A DNA stretch of 34,118 bases. Source: Campylobacterales bacterium. Its GTDB lineage: Bacteria; Campylobacterota; Campylobacteria; Campylobacterales; JAOZPA01. Within the stretch, counting starts at the first letter, position 1. Each line of letters begins with the position of its first letter. Below the pieces are notes generated by a model, which saw nothing but the letters and a program-made list of their open reading frames with translations, was not told the DNA's origin and searched no databases. Of the stretch, positions 28,489 through 34,118 are shown piece after piece. Where the stretch lies: positions 1 through 34,118 of the forward strand of contig JAOZPA010000007.1 of assembly GCA_029932985.1 (NCBI GenBank). Direction: 5' to 3'. The position numbers and the translations under genes are program-made.

Positions 28489-30417
28489 ATGAGATATGTG
28501 TTATATGTTTTACTTTTTTTATTGGTAGCTGGGGCTTTAGCTTTTGGGGTTGGATTTTACTATATCTACTCAAAAGTGAGGTTTGATGCCTATCAGTTAA
28601 TCGATTATAATCCCAATTTAACCACCCAAATTTATGACAGAAATGGTGTGTTGTTGGCGAATCTTTTTAAAAAAGAGCATCGAATCTATGTAAAATATGA
28701 GGATATTCCTGCCCGAGTCATCGAGGCATTGGTGGCGATTGAGGATACTGCTTTTTTTGAACATCCGGGGGTCAATGTAGAGGCTATTACACGGGCGATT
28801 ATCAAGGCGGTTAAAGCTGGAAAGTTGACAGAGGGTGCAAGTACACTTACGCAACAATTGGTTAAAAATGAGATTTTGACCTCTCAAAAAACTTTAATCC
28901 GAAAGATAAATGAGGCGGTTATCTCTTTAAAGTTAGAAACACTTTTGACCAAAGAGGAGATTTTGGAGAGGTATCTCAATGAGGTTTATTTTGGTCACGG
29001 ATATTATGGTATCAAAACCGCCGCTCAGGGGTATTTTCGTAAAAATTTGGATGAGTTGAATTTAAAAGAGATTTCAATGCTTGTAGGTGCTCCTCGTTCG
29101 CCAAACTTTTATAACCCCACACGAAATTATGAATTTTCACTTAGTCGGGCAAATATTGTGTTGAATCGTATGCACACTTTGGGGTGGATAAATGACAATG
29201 AATATCTCAAATCTCAAAATATTCGACCTACCGTTTATGATGATACTTTGACTAAAAATATCGCTCCATATATTGTGGATGAGGTTTTGAAGCGAGGGAG
29301 AAAGGAGTTTGAGGATATTCAATATGGGGGCTATCAGATTCATTTGACTTTGGATTATGAGCTACAAAAACTTGGAACAGAGGCTATAAATTTTGGTTAC
29401 AGAAGACTTGTAAATGAAAAAAAATTAAGAGGAAAAAGTTTAAATGGTGCGATGGTGGTCTTGAAACAGAACACAGGTGAGATTTTAGCCCTCATTGGTG
29501 GGAAAAATTATAAACAGAGTAATTTCAATCGAGCCACCCAAACGAGTAGGCAACCGGGGAGTAGTTTTAAACCATTTTTGTATCAGATTGCTTTAAATAA
29601 TGGATATAATCCCGATAGTGAAATTGCCGATATTTCGAGAGTTTATAAATATGGAAGTAAGATTTGGGCTCCAAAAAATTATGGTAGCAATTTTAAAGGG
29701 ATGGTGACACTAAAAAATGCTCTTGTACACTCACGGAACTTGGCGACTATCAATCTCGTAAATTCAGTGGGGATGGATAAGGTTTATGATGATGTGAAAA
29801 AATTTGGGTTTGAAGATATTCAGCGAAATCTCTCATTTTCCCTTGGAAGTTTTGGAATCTCACCGATGAAATTAAGTGAGCTTTATACGATTGTCTCAAA
29901 TTATGGAGTCAAAGTTAAGCCTCGTCTGATAAGCACAATCGAAAATCGTTTTGGCGAAACTAAGATTATCAGGTCAGAAAAAAATGCTTTTGTTTATCCC
30001 GAACAGAGTTATCTGCTCATTGATATTATGCGAGAAGTGGTTAATCGAGGTACGGGAAGAAGTGTGAAAACTGAGAATTGGGAATTAGCTGGAAAAACTG
30101 GAACAACTAACAATAATGTAGATGCTTGGTTTTGTGGCTTTTCACCCGAAATTCAAACTATCGTTTGGTTTGGACGAGACAATAATAAACCTCTAGGCTA
30201 CAAGGCTACGGGAGGGGCGGTTTCTGCTCCAGTATTTAAATATTTTATGGATAGATATTTGGAGAAAAATCCTCACACCACCAGAGAGTTCAAAGTCCCT
30301 CAAGGGGTTCATAGTATTGTGATAAATGGTAAGAAAAAGTTGTTCACAGATATTTCTAAACTCCCAATCAAGCGGGAATCAACAAGTGTAGATATAAATG
30401 AAGAGTTGCTTTTTTAA
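28489..30417 (+). CDS. penicillin-binding protein 1A type (transglycosylase/transpeptidase)
   Basis: AIEDTAFFEHPGVN, EGASTLTQQLVKN, RQPGSSFKPF, GKTGTTNNNVDAWF; ATG 28489 preferred over TTG 28486, with AGGAG upstream. Confidence 0.93.
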   Translation: MRYVLYVLLFLLVAGALAFGVGFYYIYSKVRFDAYQLIDYNPNLTTQIYDRNGVLLANLFKKEHRIYVKYEDIPARVIEALVAIEDTAFFEHPGVNVEAITRAIIKAVKAGKLTEGASTLTQQLVKNEILTSQKTLIRKINEAVISLKLETLLTKEEILERYLNEVYFGHGYYGIKTAAQGYFRKNLDELNLKEISMLVGAPRSPNFYNPTRNYEFSLSRANIVLNRMHTLGWINDNEYLKSQNIRPTVYDDTLTKNIAPYIVDEVLKRGRKEFEDIQYGGYQIHLTLDYELQKLGTEAINFGYRRLVNEKKLRGKSLNGAMVVLKQNTGEILALIGGKNYKQSNFNRATQTSRQPGSSFKPFLYQIALNNGYNPDSEIADISRVYKYGSKIWAPKNYGSNFKGMVTLKNALVHSRNLATINLVNSVGMDKVYDDVKKFGFEDIQRNLSFSLGSFGISPMKLSELYTIVSNYGVKVKPRLISTIENRFGETKIIRSEKNAFVYPEQSYLLIDIMREVVNRGTGRSVKTENWELAGKTGTTNNNVDAWFCGFSPEIQTIVWFGRDNNKPLGYKATGGAVSAPVFKYFMDRYLEKNPHTTREFKVPQGVHSIVINGKKKLFTDISKLPIKRESTSVDINEELLF

Positions 30418-30508
30418 AAAGTTGTAGCTTTAAAAATTTAGGATTGGGGCTTTAAGTTCCAATTCTTTTACTATATCAAAAATCCCCTCACCGATGAAAT
30501 TTTATTAT

Positions 30509-30545
30509 ACTAAATTGATACTAATAGACTAAACTTTAATGATAG
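30509..30545 (+). repeat. imperfect tandem repeat upstream of cbpA, candidate operator
   Basis: ACTAAATTGATACTAATAG / ACTAAACTTTAATGATAG immediately upstream of a TATAAT (30552-30557). Confidence 0.3.
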
Positions 30546-30551
30546 ATTTGA

Positions 30552-30557
30552 TATAAT
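30552..30557 (+). promoter_or_regulatory. candidate -10 box for cbpA-hspR
   Basis: TATAAT 29 nt upstream of ATG 30587; no clear -35. Confidence 0.4.
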
Positions 30558-30586
30558 GTTGCCTAATTTAATTGGAGTTATAGTAT

Positions 30587-31489
30587 ATGAGTAAAAGTTT
30601 ATATGAGACATTAGGGGTTAATAGCAGTGCTAGTGCTAGTGAAGTCAAAAAAAGTTATCGGCGACTTGCTAGAAAATATCATCCTGACATAAATAAAGAT
30701 GCTGGGGCAGAGGAAAAATTTAAAGAGATAAATGCAGCTTATGAGATTTTGAGTGATGAGGAGAAACGAAACCAATATGACCAATATGGTGACCAAATGT
30801 TTGGGGGACAGAATTTTCACGATTTTGCTCAACGGCAGGGTCAAGCAGATTTAGATGATATTCTTCGTTCAATTTTTGGTGGACAGATGGGCGGTGGTCA
30901 GAGTGGATTTGGCGGTTTTGGAGGTCAAAGCGGAATGGGTGGCTTTGGTGGAATGGGAGGTGGATTTGATGGATTTTCACAACCAAACTTAGATATGAGT
31001 GCCAAAATTACTATACCTTTTAATTTGGCGGTGATGGGTGGAAAGCACACTATCTCAATTACAGGTGATAGATTTGATATTAGAATTCCTACAGGAATTT
31101 CAAATGGTGATAAATTAAAAGTACGAAATAAGGGTAAAAGTTATCGAAATCAGCGAGGGGATTTGGTGCTGATTATTAGTGTTGGGGATTCGCCAGAGTA
31201 TGAGAGAGATGATGATGATTTAACCAAAAATTTAAATATCTCTTTGAAAACTGCACTTTTTGGTGGGAAGATTCAGGTAAAAACTCTATATAAAGATATT
31301 AATATTAGAATTCCTGCGGGGACTGGAAGTGGCAAAAAAATGCGAGTTCGAGACCTTGGGGTGGAAAATCGGAAAACAAAAATCAAAGGTAATCTGTATC
31401 TAAAACTTAATGTGATGTTGCCAAATGTAGAGGTGCTTGATGGGGAATTGGTAGAGATGATGAGAAAAAAATTGCCAGAGGAGGTTTAG
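30587..31489 (+). CDS. cbpA: DnaJ-family co-chaperone CbpA
   Basis: J-domain YETLGV...[16 protein letters not shown]-rich linker; no zinc-finger CxxC repeats; C-terminal substrate-binding domain. Confidence 0.9.
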   Translation: MSKSLYETLGVNSSASASEVKKSYRRLARKYHPDINKDAGAEEKFKEINAAYEILSDEEKRNQYDQYGDQMFGGQNFHDFAQRQGQADLDDILRSIFGGQMGGGQSGFGGFGGQSGMGGFGGMGGGFDGFSQPNLDMSAKITIPFNLAVMGGKHTISITGDRFDIRIPTGISNGDKLKVRNKGKSYRNQRGDLVLIISVGDSPEYERDDDDLTKNLNISLKTALFGGKIQVKTLYKDINIRIPAGTGSGKKMRVRDLGVENRKTKIKGNLYLKLNVMLPNVEVLDGELVEMMRKKLPEEV

Positions 31490-31858
31490 ATGCACGGTTA
31501 TGAAGAGCCTGTTTATCTCATAAGTGTGGTGGCAAAAGTGCTAAATATTCATCCGCAAACTTTGAGGCAATATGAGCGAGAGGGGTTGGTTCATCCCTCA
31601 CGAACCGATGGCAAGATGAGACTTTATTCGCAAAAAGATATAGATAGGATTACAATGATTTTGAGATTGACTAGAGATTTAGGTGTGAATCTGGCTGGGG
31701 TGGATATTATTTTGCAATTTAAAGAGAAAGTTGAGGAGCTTGAAAGTAAAGTTGGATATTTGGAAGATGAGTTAGATAAAGTCAAAAATCCAAATAGCAA
31801 TTGTCGAAGTTTGGTAAAAACTAAAAGTGTTTATGAAATAATTTTATTTGGAGAGTAA
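31490..31858 (+). CDS. hspR: MerR-family heat shock repressor HspR
   Basis: YLISVVAKVLNIHPQTLRQYEREGLVHPSRTDGKMRLYSQKDIDRI; directly downstream of cbpA. Confidence 0.9.
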   Translation: MHGYEEPVYLISVVAKVLNIHPQTLRQYEREGLVHPSRTDGKMRLYSQKDIDRITMILRLTRDLGVNLAGVDIILQFKEKVEELESKVGYLEDELDKVKNPNSNCRSLVKTKSVYEIILFGE

Positions 31859-31860
31859 AA

Positions 31861-32454
31861 ATGAAAAGAATAGTTATACTTTTTAGTGGAAATGGCACAA
31901 ATTTAGAAAATATAATCCAGCAGTTACACAAAAAAAATTTTGATGGTATGGAGATAGAGGTAGTGGGGGCGATTTGCAATAAAAGTGATGCTTTTGGACT
32001 CAAACGAGCAGAGAAATTTGGTGTACAAACTTTTGTGATTGAGCATAAAAAATTTACTAACAGAGAAAAATTTGATGAAAAACTGGTGGAGCAGATTCAC
32101 TCATTAAATACAGATTTGGTAGTGTTAGCTGGATTTATGAGAATCCTAAGCCCCATTTTTACCCAAAATATCTCATCTGTTATAAATATTCATCCCTCAA
32201 TTTTGCCACTTTTCAAGGGTGAAAAAGCGATGGAAAAAAGTTTTGAGTCACCGATGAAAATAGCAGGGGTCACCGTACATTTTGTAAATGAGCAGTTAGA
32301 TGGTGGTGAAATTATCTCTCAGATGGCGATTGAAAAATTTGATGATGAAGAATTTGAAAGTTTTCAAAAAAGAATGCAGGAGTTGGAATATGAAATATAT
32401 CCAAAAGCGATTATAAAGGTGCTAAAAGATGGTCAAGTTTTCCATAACAAATAA
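31861..32454 (+). CDS. purN: phosphoribosylglycinamide formyltransferase
   Basis: IVILFSGNGTNLENII; LVVLAGFMRILSP; INIHPSILPLFKG; AGVTVHFVNEQLDGGEII. Confidence 0.93.
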   Translation: MKRIVILFSGNGTNLENIIQQLHKKNFDGMEIEVVGAICNKSDAFGLKRAEKFGVQTFVIEHKKFTNREKFDEKLVEQIHSLNTDLVVLAGFMRILSPIFTQNISSVINIHPSILPLFKGEKAMEKSFESPMKIAGVTVHFVNEQLDGGEIISQMAIEKFDDEEFESFQKRMQELEYEIYPKAIIKVLKDGQVFHNK

Positions 32455-33433
32455 AATTATAGAGCATATTTCAAATATTTCAGCATCAAATGCGATAATC
32501 TCCGCTTTGCCTCTTCCTCGAAATATTGAGCAGTCACTTCACCAAAAAGCGATTGTCAAATCTACCCATTATTCCACCAAAATTGAGGGGAATTTGATAA
32601 CTTTAGAAAAAGTGGAAACGATGCTCAAGGGTGAAGAGATTGTGGCAAGGCAAAAAGATATTGATGAGATTAAAAATTATAAAAAAAGTTTGGATTATAT
32701 CTCCTGTTTAAATGAAAAAATTTCGACAGAGATTATTTTTGAGATATATAATATTTTGATGAATCATATTTTGAATGAAGAATCCCATAATTTCAGAGAA
32801 TCTCAAAATACCATTTGCAGACCTACGGGCGAAGTTATCTATATGCCTCCCCGTGCTAGAGATGTCCCTAAACTTATGGATAGATTGATTTCGTGGTATC
32901 ATAGCCAAACTGTTCACCCCCTCATCAAAATTGCCGTTTTTCACTATCAATATGTCACAATTCACCCATTTTTAGATGGAAATGGCAGAAGTGCTAGAGT
33001 TATTAGTGAATATCTATTGCGACAAAATGGTTATGATACTCGTAAATTAATTGCACTCGATAACTATTATGAGGAAAACTTAAGTGAATATTACCATTTT
33101 TTAGATTTTGGTAAAGATTTTTACGACCACCGTGAGGGTTGTGATATTAGTGATTGGATAGTTTTCTATCTGCGAAGTATGGATATTGTTTATGATATTA
33201 TTCGTTTAAAAGCGATTAAGCTATTTGAATTAAATGAGTCAAAACTTGAAGAGAGAGAAAAAATTGTCAAAGATTATATCTTAGAAAATGGCACAATCAC
33301 CAGTTTGGAGTTTGCTGATATTTTAAAAATTAGTAAACGAAGAGCTAGAACTATCCTCTCAACTTTTGCTCAAAATCGATTTATCACACCAAAAGCAAAC
33401 ACAAAACCAATTAAATATACATTAACGGAATAG
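32429..33433 (+). CDS. Fic family protein with N-terminal inhibitory-helix motif
   Basis: HPFLDGNGRSAR Fic motif (32963-32998); STKIEG matches [S/T]xxxE[G/N] (32573-32590); C-terminal winged-helix-like region. Confidence 0.9.
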   Translation: MVKFSITNKIIEHISNISASNAIISALPLPRNIEQSLHQKAIVKSTHYSTKIEGNLITLEKVETMLKGEEIVARQKDIDEIKNYKKSLDYISCLNEKISTEIIFEIYNILMNHILNEESHNFRESQNTICRPTGEVIYMPPRARDVPKLMDRLISWYHSQTVHPLIKIAVFHYQYVTIHPFLDGNGRSARVISEYLLRQNGYDTRKLIALDNYYEENLSEYYHFLDFGKDFYDHREGCDISDWIVFYLRSMDIVYDIIRLKAIKLFELNESKLEEREKIVKDYILENGTITSLEFADILKISKRRARTILSTFAQNRFITPKANTKPIKYTLTE

Positions 33434-33458
33434 AAAAGGAACTAGAAAGGAACTTTTA

Positions 33459-34031
33459 ATGAAGAAAATATTTCTAATTACAATTTTGAGCCTCAAACTA
33501 TTTTCATTAGGTAGCGTTGCCCAAAATAAAGACAACTTCTCAAACATCCCAGCAGACCATAAAAGCTTAGTCAATAAAGTTATTGCAGAATTAGACCTCT
33601 CACTCGACTCAGACTTCCCAAAAGTGAGAAAAAAAATCTATACTCATATCGGATATGCAATGAAAAGTGACTGGTATGCAATGTGGCGAAGCAACATAAC
33701 TCCAAGTAAAGCAAAATTTAAAAACTCCTCCACAAGATTTATCGATTTGACAATTATCAACAAAACATTTGCACTAAATGTTACTTTTATCTACTTCAAA
33801 AATGTTCACCAAATCTATGTCTCAAGTATCGAAAACCACAGCACAACCTATCAAAATGCATTAAATAGATACGATGAATTCAAGGCAAAACCTGACCAAA
33901 AGATAAAATACAATACCAATAATTCCGCTTTGTTGAAAAAAGATGGATATATGGAGAAAATCGTGTTTTTAGTCAAAGAGCCTAGCGGATTTGTTCAGTA
34001 TATAAATTCGGATATTTTTGATACCAAATAG
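33459..34031 (+). CDS. secreted hypothetical protein
   Basis: Signal peptide-like MKKIFLITILSLKLFSLGSVAQ; no recognised domain. Confidence 0.6.
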   Translation: MKKIFLITILSLKLFSLGSVAQNKDNFSNIPADHKSLVNKVIAELDLSLDSDFPKVRKKIYTHIGYAMKSDWYAMWRSNITPSKAKFKNSSTRFIDLTIINKTFALNVTFIYFKNVHQIYVSSIENHSTTYQNALNRYDEFKAKPDQKIKYNTNNSALLKKDGYMEKIVFLVKEPSGFVQYINSDIFDTK

Positions 34032-34118
34032 CCCAAAGTTCCCGTATGAAAATTAAATAATGGGGCAAGAGATTATAATTAAAAGGAATTCTTTCAAAAA
34101 AATTTAATTTTGTCTTTA

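Noticed and set aside
28031-28573. 180-aa minus-strand ORF over the ABC ATPase
   Set aside because: Antisense to a clear ABC ATPase; a by-product of codon usage
30880-30975. Tandem GG(T/A)-rich repeats
   Set aside because: Encode the expected G/F-rich linker of the CbpA/DnaJ protein
1-34118. CRISPR array, tRNA, rRNA, IS element
   Set aside because: No regularly spaced direct repeats, no tRNA-like cloverleaf in the intergenic gaps, no rRNA segments and no transposase ORF seen by eye

Overview
AT-rich window with gene content typical of Campylobacterota; taxonomy is inferred from gene content and style, not tested. Left flank: a truncated HNH nuclease, a GT4 glycosyltransferase and truD. Next is a Sia-type partner-switching module: a SiaB-like kinase, a PAS-SpoIIE/PP2C SiaA-like phosphatase and a SiaC/DUF1987 protein, with a MNT nucleotidyltransferase inserted. 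It is followed not by the usual SiaD GGDEF cyclase but by an HD-GYP phosphodiesterase and a soluble histidine kinase that share a similar N-terminal helix. A hydrogenase-maturation pair (HyaD/HupD-like protease and hypF) comes next, then a dense same-strand array (11.8-25.4 kb) of seven more histidine kinases (three dCache-type, one SBP-type, three REC-HK) plus one REC-PAS-degenerate GGDEF-EAL protein, with no DNA-binding response regulator. Right flank: a DUF255/thioredoxin-fold protein with a degraded CxxC motif (minus strand), an orphan NikD/DppD-like ABC ATPase, a PBP1A-type protein, cbpA-hspR, purN, a Fic protein and a secreted hypothetical. The most interesting signals are the rewired Sia/HD-GYP/HK module, the shared helix (candidate SiaC docking site), the two c-di-GMP-degrading outputs without an intact GGDEF, and a GC-rich 10-mer (CGGTGAGGGG) found exactly five times. 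All family calls come from reading motifs in the translations; no database search was run.
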